A stretch of DNA of 64,000 nucleotides from Candidatus Borrarchaeum weybense (lineage in GTDB: Archaea; Asgardarchaeota; Sifarchaeia; Borrarchaeales; Borrarchaeaceae), in assembly GCA_019057385.1 (NCBI GenBank), contig JAHQJS010000006.1, positions 310,001 through 374,000 of the forward strand, in the 5' to 3' direction. Position 1 is the stretch's first letter; each line of letters begins with the position of its first letter. This document shows, piece by piece, positions 51,694-62,157 of the stretch. The notes below the pieces were generated by a model. The model was given only the letters and a program-made list of their open reading frames with translations. It did not search any database and had not been told where the DNA came from. The position numbers and the translations under genes are program-made.

Positions 51694-51743
51694 ACGGGAC
51701 AAGTTTCTCCCGTTCTGAACATCCGTGGGACAAACTTTGTCCC
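51694..51743. repeat. Two adjacent short inverted repeats
   Basis: ACGGGA(8)TCCCGT at 51694-51713 and GGGACAAA-C-TTTGTCCC at 51727-51743. Confidence 0.6.
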
Positions 51744-51963
51744 TAAACTCCTTGGTACAGCATCCCAACCTCACCTAAAACCAATTGAAATTTATATTGT
51801 GTGCTTTATACTTATATTGTATATAAAGATTTTCCCTCAAACGCAGTTTTCTCAAATTCAAGAAGATTTCAATACCTTAGTATATCTTTGCTTTGTTAGC
51901 GCACGTTTATCATTTGAAAAAACAGTTTTTTCGCGACAAAAAATAAAAAGGAGATTAGAAGGC

Positions 51964-52878
51964 TTAAACTTGTGTCCAAGCCTCTTTTAATGTACGTTTT
52001 ACATTTGCTATAGCCATCTCTGATGTAATACCTTTATGAGGTTTTACTTCGAAACTAACAAATGGGCGTTTACCTTTTTCTAAGTAATCAATTTCAAAAA
52101 GGGCATCTAGGTATTCTGCCAACTCTGTTGCGTCATTTTCTCCTCCTTCAACACCGAAGATCGGATGTTGATCTCCATACAACGGGTTGTTCGGGTCTTT
52201 AACGCAATTTCCGAGGTGCACTAATGTGAGGTAATCCTTCGTGGTCGATAATGCATGGGCAGGTGTCTCATTTAGTAGTGGAAGATGACTTAAATCATGC
52301 ATTAAACCGAAAGTAGGATATCCTGCCTCTCGTACTGCCTTGGCAAACTCCACTGCTGCTTCACTTGGCCCTATCAAAGATTTTTTATCAATATCACGAT
52401 CAAAAATCTCTAAAGTTAACGCTAGATTTCCTTGGCTTTTTGCATATTCGCAGAGTTGTTTTAAAGAATCGATTAATAATGCCATCCCCTTCTCTCTGGC
52501 CGCATCACCTGGATAAGGGCCACTTAGAACGGTAAGATACTCTGCGCCAACTTCGTAGGCTTCGTCAATAGCTGATTTTATTGCCTGTATGGATTTGTTT
52601 CGCAATGCATCGTCTAGTGCGTTCAAATCAAGTTTAGGAAGCAATAAAGCAGGCTGTGCCGAGAAATTAACTGTCAGACGAGAAGCTGTTAAGAGCGCAG
52701 CTACGTCATCTTTAATTGCCGGATCCTTGCATCCACCATAGTCAACAGCTGAGAAAAAGCCGTCTTCGGCTATCTTTGTAAGCGTTTCGAGTATAGGGCC
52801 TTCTCCCGCAAGGCATTCTGGAAAAACCATTCCATGCACTATACCGACTTTCATATAGAGATCCCAATGTTTTTTCAT
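51964..52878 (-). CDS. Xylose-isomerase-like TIM barrel protein, hydroxypyruvate-isomerase-like candidate
   Basis: KVGIVHGMVFPE, LTLEIFDRD, FGLMHDLSHLPLLNE, LVHLGNCV, PFVSFEVKPHKG; adjacent to Gcl-like gene. Confidence 0.78.
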   Translation of the reverse strand: MKKHWDLYMKVGIVHGMVFPECLAGEGPILETLTKIAEDGFFSAVDYGGCKDPAIKDDVAALLTASRLTVNFSAQPALLLPKLDLNALDDALRNKSIQAIKSAIDEAYEVGAEYLTVLSGPYPGDAAREKGMALLIDSLKQLCEYAKSQGNLALTLEIFDRDIDKKSLIGPSEAAVEFAKAVREAGYPTFGLMHDLSHLPLLNETPAHALSTTKDYLTLVHLGNCVKDPNNPLYGDQHPIFGVEGGENDATELAEYLDALFEIDYLEKGKRPFVSFEVKPHKGITSEMAIANVKRTLKEAWTQV

Positions 52879-52899
52879 TTTTTCACCGCCTTTAATTTG

Positions 52900-54612
52900 T
52901 TATCCCCTTTCAGCTATGGCGTCCAGAGCTAAGCCCATACTACAATTGGTTTCTCGTTCGCAGATTATATCTAATATTGCAGGGGCATTATCTAGAGCTC
53001 TCTGGAAGGCAGCCTTAAGGTCTCCAGGTTGTTCCACTCTTTCGGCATATAGTCCGAACGCTTCTGCAAGCTTAACGAAATCTATTCCTATTCCATGCTT
53101 CGCTAACTTATCTGTATCGTACGTTAAATCTACCGCATATTCATAGTCATAAACAATGGATTGGTTCTGTCGGATTAAACTTAAGAAACCGTTGTTGAGC
53201 ACAAGCATAACTATTGGAGTTTGGTAGTGAGCTGCCATCGCTAATTCTTCTACCATGAATCCTAATCCGCCGTCTCCTGTGATGCCTACGACTTTCTTTT
53301 GTGGCATTTCCATTTCCTCGTATCCGACTTTAGCTCCAATTGAAGCTGGTAAATCCCAACCCAACGTTCCCGCGCATCCGCAGACTTTATAATGTCCTGG
53401 TTTCTTTATTTCTTGATATTGACCGCTCCAAATCTGATTAAGTCCGACTGATGTCACAAAAATTGTGTCATCATCAAAGAATTCATTTATTTCTTTGAAA
53501 AGTCTTTGAGGCTTGATTGGCACATCATCAAAGTCTAATCTTCTCGCAAGCTCTTTGCGTCGGGCAGGTATTGACGATACCCATTCATTTGGCATTACTT
53601 TTGCATTTCGCGCTTTGGCTTGATCGATCATCATTTGTAGTGCTTCTTTGGCATCTGATACAATTCCTAACTCTGTAGGGACGATCTTGCCAATTTGTAG
53701 AGGATCAATGTCAATGTGGATGAACTTTCTGTCTTTAGTGTAAACATCTAGTTTACCCGTATGACGATCAACAAATCTGGCACCAACCGCTAAAACAAGA
53801 TCGCTCTCTAAGAATAGCTTGTTGCCAAGTCTTGTTTGCATGATGGTACCAACCAGTCCCGCGTATAATGGATGATTAGTGTCAAGCGCACTCTTTCCCA
53901 TGTAGCTAGCACAGATTGGTAAACTTAAATATTCTGCTAATTCTTGGAGTTCTTTGGAAGCGCCCGAAATAATGACTCCTCCTCCGGCTAAGATGATTGG
54001 ATTCTTAGCTTCCAAGATCATATCAATTGCTTTCTTGATTTGTCTTTCATTTGCTTTGGGTGTCGAAAAGTCTAAACTACGATCTGTTTCTGGATCATAT
54101 TCAATTTCTGTTCTCTGGAGGTCAACGGGGAGATCAATAAGCACTGGTCCGGGTCTTCCTTCTCTAGCGATTCGAAAAGCTTCCCTCATAGTACCTGGGA
54201 GGCGATAAGGCTCCCTAACACAATAACTTTTCTTAGTCACTGGTTTAACTATTTCTGCTATGTCAACCGCTTGAAACGCCTCTTGACCCAATACTGCTCT
54301 CGTCGCTGTCCCAGTAATTGCGACAATTGGGATAGAGTCAACTTGAGCGGTATAGAGACCTGTTACAAAATTTGTCGCTGCAGGTCCGCTCGTGCAGATA
54401 CAGACGCCAACTTTTCCAGTTGCTCGTGCATATCCGTCAGCTGCATGGCATGCTCCTTCTTCATGTCGAGCAATATAGTGCTTTATTTTTGTTGTTTGCC
54501 CAAGGTATTTGTAGACGGGATTTATTGCTGCGCCCGGTATACCAAACATTGCTGTTACTCCTTCATCTTCAAGGATTTTTACTATAACTTCCGCTACTTG
54601 CATTTTAGGCAT
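52900..54612 (-). CDS. ThDP-dependent enzyme, glyoxylate carboligase (Gcl)-like / acetolactate synthase family
   Basis: FGIPGAAINPVYKYL, VCICTSGPAATNFVTGLYTAQVDSIPIVAITG, EAFQAVDIAEIVKPVTKKSYCVRE, VDRHTGKLDVYTKDRKFIHIDIDPLQIGKI, NCSMGLALDAI. Confidence 0.85.
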   Translation of the reverse strand: MPKMQVAEVIVKILEDEGVTAMFGIPGAAINPVYKYLGQTTKIKHYIARHEEGACHAADGYARATGKVGVCICTSGPAATNFVTGLYTAQVDSIPIVAITGTATRAVLGQEAFQAVDIAEIVKPVTKKSYCVREPYRLPGTMREAFRIAREGRPGPVLIDLPVDLQRTEIEYDPETDRSLDFSTPKANERQIKKAIDMILEAKNPIILAGGGVIISGASKELQELAEYLSLPICASYMGKSALDTNHPLYAGLVGTIMQTRLGNKLFLESDLVLAVGARFVDRHTGKLDVYTKDRKFIHIDIDPLQIGKIVPTELGIVSDAKEALQMMIDQAKARNAKVMPNEWVSSIPARRKELARRLDFDDVPIKPQRLFKEINEFFDDDTIFVTSVGLNQIWSGQYQEIKKPGHYKVCGCAGTLGWDLPASIGAKVGYEEMEMPQKKVVGITGDGGLGFMVEELAMAAHYQTPIVMLVLNNGFLSLIRQNQSIVYDYEYAVDLTYDTDKLAKHGIGIDFVKLAEAFGLYAERVEQPGDLKAAFQRALDNAPAILDIICERETNCSMGLALDAIAERG

Positions 54613-54647
54613 AATCTTCTCTCCTATTTTGTTTATTTTTTAGAGGG

Positions 54648-55634
54648 TTATCCATAAATATCTGGATTAACACAATTTGGTGGTTTGAGTCCCTTAACAC
54701 CAGCAATTACATTTTCAGCAGCCATGGTCGCCATTTTAGTACGAGTCTCTATTGATGCGCTTGCGATATGTGGCGCTAACACAACGTTATCCATTTCATA
54801 AAGTTCTGGTTCAGCTTTAGGTTCCATTTCAAAGACATCCAAACCAGCACCAGCAATCTTTTTCTCCTGTAATGCTTTAACGAGTGCTTTTTCGTCTAAT
54901 ACAGGACCTCTTGATGCATTGATCAAATACGCAGTCTCTTTCATCAAGTCTAGTTCTTTTGCGCTAATATAGTGCTTTGTTTCTGGAAGTAACGGGACAT
55001 GCAATGTCACATAGTCGCTCTCTTTGAGAAGCGTCTCTTTATCTACATATTGAATTCCTAATTCCTTTTCTAGATCCTCAAACCGTACGACATCTGTATA
55101 AAGAACTTTCATGTCGAAACCCTGAGCTCTTTTTGCAACCACACGCCCAATTCTTCCAAGTCCGACGACTCCCAGTGTTTTTCCGTAGACATCAGAGCCG
55201 AGGAATTGCATTATACCCCAGCCTTTCCATGTTTTTTGCCGGAAGTATTTATCTGCTTCGACAACACGTCGCGCGACTGCCATTAGAAGTGTCCAAGTGA
55301 AATCTGCGGTTGTGTCATCCAATACGCCCGGTGTATTAGAAACTGCAACGCCGAGTTCGGTGGCGGCTTTCCAATCGATATTGTTGTAGCCTACAGCTAC
55401 ATTGCTGACTACCTTAAAATTAGGATTTGCTTCTTTCACGGTTTTTAGAATCTCGGCGTTAATGTCGTCAGTGAGTAGGCAAACAAGCCCATCAAGGGTT
55501 TTCATTTTTTCAATAAACTCTGCTTGCGTAAGAGGGACATCACTTTCATTGAGTCCCATCTCACATTCCTTGTCGATCATATCTAAAGCTGGCTTTGGGA
55601 TCACGCGTGACACATAGACTTTTGGTTTACTCAA
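54648..55634 (-). CDS. D-2-hydroxyacid dehydrogenase (glyoxylate/hydroxypyruvate reductase type)
   Basis: VYVSRVIPKPALDMI, SNVAVGYNNIDWKAATELGVAVSNTPGVLDDTTADFTWTLLMAVARR, LGVVGLGRIGRVVAKRAQGFDMKVLY, INASRGPVLDEKAL, LAPHIASAS. Confidence 0.92.
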   Translation of the reverse strand: MSKPKVYVSRVIPKPALDMIDKECEMGLNESDVPLTQAEFIEKMKTLDGLVCLLTDDINAEILKTVKEANPNFKVVSNVAVGYNNIDWKAATELGVAVSNTPGVLDDTTADFTWTLLMAVARRVVEADKYFRQKTWKGWGIMQFLGSDVYGKTLGVVGLGRIGRVVAKRAQGFDMKVLYTDVVRFEDLEKELGIQYVDKETLLKESDYVTLHVPLLPETKHYISAKELDLMKETAYLINASRGPVLDEKALVKALQEKKIAGAGLDVFEMEPKAEPELYEMDNVVLAPHIASASIETRTKMATMAAENVIAGVKGLKPPNCVNPDIYG

Positions 55635-55813
55635 AACTAACCCTCACGATCTCGATAAAATTGTAAAAGAGTTTATAGTACTTCGAATTTATAATTCTAA
55701 TCATGCGCGCACACAAACATATTCGTTCAACCTTATCTTTATAACTTTCAGCGTACTAATAATTCGGTATTAATTGGAGGAAAAATAAAACGGAGACCTA
55801 AAAGGCAAATAAT

Positions 55814-57298
55814 TTGAGGGGATCACCAAGAAAAGGAGGCTTGAAAATTACACTTGAGGAGCTTATGGAACATAAACTAGACTGGGAGGGTACAATCATC
55901 CCGGAATTGAAGGAGATTGTTGGAGAGGAAAATGTTCTCAATCATGTAATAGATCTCTATGTGTACAGTCGCGACGCCAGCATAGACACTGGATGGCCAG
56001 CAGCAGTAGCTTTCGCTCATAATACAGAAGAGGTTTCGAAGGTCGTCAAATTAGCGAACAAATATGAATTTTCGATCATTCCACGTGGCGCAGGCAGCAA
56101 TGTTTGTGGTGGAGTTATCCCTGCAAAACCTGATTGTCTTATTCTTGTCGTTGCAAGGATGAATAAAGTTGTAGATCTCGATTTAGAGAATTTTCTAATA
56201 ACTGTTGAGCCAGGAATGGTATGTCTAGATCTAAATAACTACATAGAACCATACGGCTTTTACTTCGTGCCAGATCCCGCAAGCGATAAAACAGCGACCA
56301 TTGGTGGCATGGTTAATAATAATAGCGGCGGAATTCGCGCAGTCAAATACGGTGTCACAGAACAATGGGTGATGGGTCTTGAAGTTGTATTAGCCGATGG
56401 GACAGTCGTTCACATTGGCAATAAAGCTATTAAATACGTTTGTGGTTATGATCTAGTTTCTCTCTTCGTAGGTTCAGAAGGAACTTTAGGTATTATAACA
56501 AAAGCAATGCTAAAAATGCAGCCGCTGCCTGAGGTCCGCCTCGTAGCTAGTGGTTATTTTGATACCGCCTTTGCCGCAGGTAAGTGCGTCAGAGAAATCA
56601 TTCGGAGAGGCTTTGACCCTTCAGGCACCGAAATAATGGATTATAAGACACTTAAAGCTGTAGAAGAGTATTCTGGTAAGGTAAAATTCCCTGAATGCGG
56701 TGCTGTAGTAGTTGTTGAACTTGACGGAAATAGAGAAGATGTAGAAATGCGTCTTGATCGATTAGAATTAGTCTTTAAAGAAATGGGCGCACTTCAAACC
56801 GAGGTCGCAAGAGATGCAGAAACATGCGAACAAGTGTGGGCGGCAAGAAAGGCAGCATTCCCAGCACTAACTTTACGAAGACCTACTGCTCGTATGGAGG
56901 ACGTAAGTGTCCCACTCGAAAACTTACCCGTTATGTTCCAAAAAATTGATGAAGTTAGTAAAAAGAATGGAATTGAAATAGCGACGTTTGGTCACGCAGG
57001 AGATGGCAACTTACACCCGATACTTCTCTGGGACGAAAGAGATCCAGATCAGCATAGACGCGCATTACAAACTTTAATTGATTTATGGCATGCTGCGGTA
57101 AATTTGGAGGGGACTGTAACTGGCGAGCACGGAATCGGAGTTTCTAAACTTATGATGATGCCGGTGGAACATGAAGCGGCAGTACTTGAGTTAACGAAAA
57201 AAATCAAACAAGCCTTTGACCCAAAAAACATACTGTGTCCTGGTCATGTCATACCTATTCCAGGTCAAAAATTCTTTACTGAGGAGGATGTAAGCTAA
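55814..57298 (+). CDS. glcD: FAD-linked 2-hydroxyacid oxidase (GlcD-like)
   Basis: IIPRGAGSNVCGGVIPAKPDCLILVVARMNKVVDLD, ATIGGMVNNNSGGIRAVKYGVTEQWVMGLEVVLADGTVVHIG, FGHAGDGNLHPILL, TGEHGIGVSK; start codon uncertain. Confidence 0.93.
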   Translation: MRGSPRKGGLKITLEELMEHKLDWEGTIIPELKEIVGEENVLNHVIDLYVYSRDASIDTGWPAAVAFAHNTEEVSKVVKLANKYEFSIIPRGAGSNVCGGVIPAKPDCLILVVARMNKVVDLDLENFLITVEPGMVCLDLNNYIEPYGFYFVPDPASDKTATIGGMVNNNSGGIRAVKYGVTEQWVMGLEVVLADGTVVHIGNKAIKYVCGYDLVSLFVGSEGTLGIITKAMLKMQPLPEVRLVASGYFDTAFAAGKCVREIIRRGFDPSGTEIMDYKTLKAVEEYSGKVKFPECGAVVVVELDGNREDVEMRLDRLELVFKEMGALQTEVARDAETCEQVWAARKAAFPALTLRRPTARMEDVSVPLENLPVMFQKIDEVSKKNGIEIATFGHAGDGNLHPILLWDERDPDQHRRALQTLIDLWHAAVNLEGTVTGEHGIGVSKLMMMPVEHEAAVLELTKKIKQAFDPKNILCPGHVIPIPGQKFFTEEDVS

Positions 57299-57299
57299 A

Positions 57300-58484
57300 A
57301 TGACGAAAGAAAACGTAGTTTCAGGCACAATGCTACCACAAAGATTCGAAAAAATGATTATTTCCGAAGATTCCGAAACTGAGACGTACAGATGTGTAAG
57401 ATGTGGCTTCTGTAGGTTTGCATGTCCAATTTTTGACGCGACTAAAGTAGCTACTTTCAATTGCAGAGGTAGAATTATGGTTGAGCGTGCCCTTATCGAA
57501 GGAGGACTTCCTATTGACCAAAGGGTTCTTGATCTTCTTTATACCTGCACGTTGTGCAAACTCTGCGAAACGCATTGCCCTGCTAAGATCAAAGTCACGG
57601 ACGTGATGCATCACGTCAGAGAGTGGCTTGCTGAACAAGAACATGCCCTTGATGAGCATAAGGCAATCGCAAGCAACATATTGGAGATAGGAAATACTCA
57701 CGCTCAGGATCCCGCTATCTTCAAAGAGGTTTTTGGTGAGATAATTGCAGCTCTTCCAAAGGAATCTTCTACTCTTTACTATGCTGGATGTGTTGGAACA
57801 ATTGATTATCCAGAGAATTCACTCGCTGGCATCAAACTGTTGAAAGAAGCAGGAGAAGAATTCATAATGCTTGATTCAGAATATTGCTGTGGAGGTTATC
57901 TCAACTGGCTAGGGTTTACAAAGGACTTCAAAAAAGAAGCTGAGAAAAATATAGAAATCTTCAAATCACGTGGGATTGAGACCATTATTACGGCATGTCC
58001 AATGTGTGCATCGGTTTTCAATAATGATTATAAGGAAGTCTTGGAAGATATGCCAAAGGCTTATCATATTACGGAAGTTCTCGAACGCTTGGTTGATGAA
58101 GGAAAAATAAAACTTACGCGACCACTCGAAGCAAAGGTTACTTTCAAAGATCCTTGTCACCTCGGTAGATATGCACAGGTTTACGACGCTCCACGAAAAC
58201 TGATCGAAAGTATTCCAGGCGTTGAGTTCGTTGAATTACCCGAAACTATGGGCGAAGCAAGATGCTGTGGTGGACCTATTCGTGTTCCTTATACTGCCTT
58301 GAGAAATGATCTAACCGATGAGATCGTAAGAGACGCCGCTAAGTTAGATGCTCAATTTGTTGTGACGTCATGTCCAACATGTCACCATAGTCTAAGTATG
58401 AGAGCCTACAGAGAACGTATTCGCGTTTTAGAATTGCCAAGACTTGTTGCCTATTCAGCAGGTGTAGTTGACAGTTATCGCTAA
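57300..58484 (+). CDS. HdrD/GlcF-like iron-sulfur protein (two 4Fe-4S motifs plus two CCG domains)
   Basis: CVRCGFCRFACPIF, CTLCKLCETHCPAK, YCCGGYLNWLG...ACPMCASVF, RCCGGPIRVP...SCPTCHHSL. Confidence 0.92.
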   Translation: MTKENVVSGTMLPQRFEKMIISEDSETETYRCVRCGFCRFACPIFDATKVATFNCRGRIMVERALIEGGLPIDQRVLDLLYTCTLCKLCETHCPAKIKVTDVMHHVREWLAEQEHALDEHKAIASNILEIGNTHAQDPAIFKEVFGEIIAALPKESSTLYYAGCVGTIDYPENSLAGIKLLKEAGEEFIMLDSEYCCGGYLNWLGFTKDFKKEAEKNIEIFKSRGIETIITACPMCASVFNNDYKEVLEDMPKAYHITEVLERLVDEGKIKLTRPLEAKVTFKDPCHLGRYAQVYDAPRKLIESIPGVEFVELPETMGEARCCGGPIRVPYTALRNDLTDEIVRDAAKLDAQFVVTSCPTCHHSLSMRAYRERIRVLELPRLVAYSAGVVDSYR

Positions 58485-58671
58485 ATGTGACAAGTATCTT
58501 ACCACGCATTACAAGTGTATGGGGATATATGTGTACATCAGTTTCTCCACTTTTTTTAAAAATTTAAATTATGGAGTCACGCTGACATTATCAAAGAAGA
58601 ATTGAATGAAAAACAACCGAACATTAGGTCATAGTAGTTTGGAGGTGTTCACGAAGTAGGAGGCTCGTTAA

Positions 58672-61600
58672 ATGAATGCATTGGAAAATAAAACGGCAGA
58701 AAATATCTTGGTGATTGGCGGCGGAATGGCTGGAATGTATGCCTCGCTAGACATTGCAAATCAAGGCTATACGGCTTTTCTAGTAGAGAAACGAGAAACG
58801 ATTGGAGGAAGATTTTCGCAGGTTTACAAAATCTTTCCGACTGATGAGTGCTCAGCTTGACCACTTACGCCCCTTATGTCAAGTGTTGCCAGAAACGACA
58901 ATGTTCGCTTGTTTACTCTTACCGAAGTCTTAGAGGTAAATGGCGAACCAGGGAATTTTACGGTAAAACTTAAGCAAAATCCTAGATATATCGATCCAGA
59001 CAAATGCACAGGATGTCAAAAATGCATGGAAGAATGCCCTGTTGAAGTGACTTCAGAATATGATATGAATCTTGGTGTCCGAAAAGCAATCTACCTTCCT
59101 TTTCCACAAGCAGTACCTCAGATTCCTCGCTTAGATAAAGAGAACTGCATTGACTGTGGCATGTGTGAGCTGGTATGCCCTGCTGACGCAGTGAATCATG
59201 AAGATTTTGAAAAAATCTTCGAAATCGAAGTTGGTTCGATAATCGTAGCAACGGGTTTTGATGAGTTTAATCCTGAACCATTAAAACAATTTGGATATGG
59301 ATACTACGAAAATGTTGTTACATCACTTCAATTCGAGCGAATGATGCATCCTACAGGTCCAACTCAGGGCAAGATAGTGAGACCTTCTGATGGAAAAGAA
59401 CCACGCAGAGTATTATGGGTTCAATGTGTGGGCTCTAGGAGTGAAAAAGAAGTCGGCAATAAATTCTGTAACCGGGTCTGCTGTATGTTTGCATTAAAAC
59501 AAGCTAGAGCCTATAAACTGCAATCAAAAGGAAAAGGACAGGCAGACCTTTGCTATATAGATATAAGATCCTCAGGAAAACTGTACGAGGAATACTACAG
59601 GGACACACGAAATAATTATATGCCTAATTTAATTCGCGGTAAAGTGGCGGAAATTCAAGAAAACGAAGAAACAAAAGACTTAATCATCTGGGTTGAAGAC
59701 ACTAATACTGGAGAGGTTTCTCAGATCAAAGATGTTGATCTTGTTGTCTTATCTAGCTCATTTGTTCCATCCGAAGGGACAAACGAACTATGCCAAACAT
59801 TAAGCGTTGAAATTAGCGATGATGGATTTCCCTTGGAAGTCAACAGTTATCATCCAATCGAAACAACTCGACCTGGAATCTTTATGGCGGGTGTGGCAAC
59901 AGGCTCAAAAGATGCTGTGGATACAGTTACTCAAGCAAGAGCTGCGGCATCGTCTGCAGTGAACCTTTTATCTGGTTCCCCACCATATATCAAATCATAT
60001 GCATCTAAAACGGAATTAGAAGGTTCTGGCGAGATTCGACTTGGCGTTTTTGTATGTCACTGCGGTGGCAATATCGCAAATTACATCGATATAACAGAAG
60101 TCATGGAATATGCGAAGACATTACCTGGCGTGATCTACGTAGATAATAATGAGTTCTTCTGTAGTGAGCCAGGGCAACAGCAAATCAGCGAGAAAATAAA
60201 GGAACTCAATATTAATCGAGTTTTAGTGGCGGCATGTTCTCCTTTACTCCATGAGGACACATTTAGGACTCTTTTAGAGTCTGCTGGAATAAGTAAGTAC
60301 TATCTTGAATATGTGAACATAAGAGACCAAGCAGCGCAAGTTCATATGCAGACACCAAAAGAAGCCACCGAAAAAGCAAAGGATTTGATCAGGGCTGGCA
60401 TTGCACGAGCACTACATCTTGAGATTGTGCCATATCGGATGGTATCAGTTGTCAACGAGGCTCTTGTTATTGGTGGTGGAATTGCTGGAATGTCAGCTAC
60501 CCTTGATTTATCTAATCAAGGATTCAATGTTCACCTCGTAGAGAAAGAATTGCAACTGGGTGGTCGTCTCAATTCTCTTTACAGAGTATTTCCAGAAAAA
60601 ACTGAAGCTAGCCAAATTGTGGATGAATTAACTGCACAGATAACTAATGCTCCCAATATCTCGGTTTACCTTGAGTCTTCGTTGGAATCCCTTGATGGTC
60701 ACATCGGTGATTTTACAGCTAAAATTAGGAGAAATAATGGAGCAAATACCGATATTAACGTTGGAGCTATTATCGTGGCTGTCGGAACAAATACATATAC
60801 TCCCAAAGATGGCGAATACGGTTACAATACTGTTCCACGTGTTGTAACTTCTCTTGAATTCGAGGAACTGCTCAAAACTCGTAATTTTGATCAAGATCCA
60901 AAGCGCATTGTCTTTATTCAATGCGTTGGGTCACGAGAAGAAGACGGAAACAAATACTGCTCCCGTGTGTGTTGCGGCGTATCACTGAAAAATGCGCAGA
61001 ACGTTAGAGAACTCTTTCCGAACTGTCAAACCTTTGTCCTTTTTAAAGAGGACCTACGACCTGTTGGAAGGTATATGGAAGAGTTTTATCTAACTACAAG
61101 AAAGCAATATCGTACCAATTTTATGCGATGGACAGAAGAAAGACCCCCAATGGTTACGGAAGCCCAAAATGGTAATGCTCTGGTGCAAATATACGATACC
61201 CTTTTACGAACTACATTCGAGATAGACGCCGATTATGTAGTGCTAGCGGTAGGACAAGAACCTCCTGAAGGCTTTGATGAACTGTGTAAGATAATAGGGG
61301 TTACTCGCTCTTCTGATGGTTTTCTTGAGCCTATCCACATAAAATTCAAACCTGTTGAAACACGAAAAGATGGTGTGTACGTAGCAGGGACCATTCTATC
61401 TCCACGAAGCATAAGCGACTCAATAGTGCTAGGTAAAGCCGCAGCGTCGGCAGCAAGTGTGCTTTTACAACAGAAAGAGATTCAACTTGAACTAATCAAG
61501 GCTGTATGTGACGAGAATCTTTGTAGCGGATGTAAGGTGTGCGTAATAGCCTGTCCATATGATGCTATAACTACTAAAGAAACTGAAGCAGGAGAACTCG

Positions 61601-62157
61601 TTTCGGTTACTGATGAAATTGAATGCAAGGGCTGCGGATCCTGTATTGTAGCATGTCCCTCTGGCGCTAGAGAACTTCGATACTGGCGGGATGAGCAATT
61701 CTATCCACAAATTGAATCGCTTTTAGCTGAAAGCAAGCAAAAATCATTACTTCTTGTTTTTGCTTGTGAAAAATGTGGATATGGTGCTGCTGACTTAGCT
61801 GGACTTTCAAAACTTCAATATGACTATCGTACTCGAATTATACGCGTGCCATGTACTGGTCGTGTTGACACACCGTGGTTACTTAAAGCATTTTCACTCG
61901 GCGCAGATGGCGTCGCAGTAGTCGGATGACACAAAGGCGACTGTGCATATATTGACGGCAACCTACAAGCAGAAAAATCCGTTGGATTGGCTGAGAAACT
62001 CCTTGAAACCATGGGCTTTGGTGAAGGCAGAACTGTAATGTACTTCCTTTCATCTGCGGAAGCAGAAAAATTCAGAGAAGCAATGCAAACTTTTGGCGAA
62101 AGTATTTCGAAACTTGGACCCAATCCGTCGCGCATAGCTCAAACTAGAACGGAATGA
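58672..62157 (+). CDS. hdrA: Selenoprotein HdrA-HdrA'-MvhD fusion; UGA at 58858-58860 and 61927-61929 read as Sec
   Basis: All three ORF pieces share one frame; GGGMAGMYASLDIANQGYTAFLVEKRETIGGRFSQVYKIFPTDECSA-U-PLTPLMSSV; CNRVCCMFALKQA and CSRVCCGVSLKNA; VVG-U-HKGDCAYIDGNLQAEKSV; TGA stop at 62155-62157. Confidence 0.9.

Noticed and set aside
51450-51722. 90-aa minus ORF (and overlapping plus ORF 51544-51990) as real genes
   Set aside because: Mutually overlapping, no recognisable motif, one runs into the aminotransferase start and the other into the 3' end of the isomerase gene; treated as spacer.
58672-58860. Stand-alone 62-aa FAD-binding protein followed by a separate 1017-aa HdrA
   Set aside because: Both are in the same frame and the joint is precisely the HdrA CSA-[C/U] loop; one Sec-containing gene is the better reading.
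61824-62135. Antisense ORF 103 aa over the hdrA 3' end
   Set aside because: Lies opposite strong MvhD coding similarity; low-complexity Ser/Pro composition typical of antisense ORFs.
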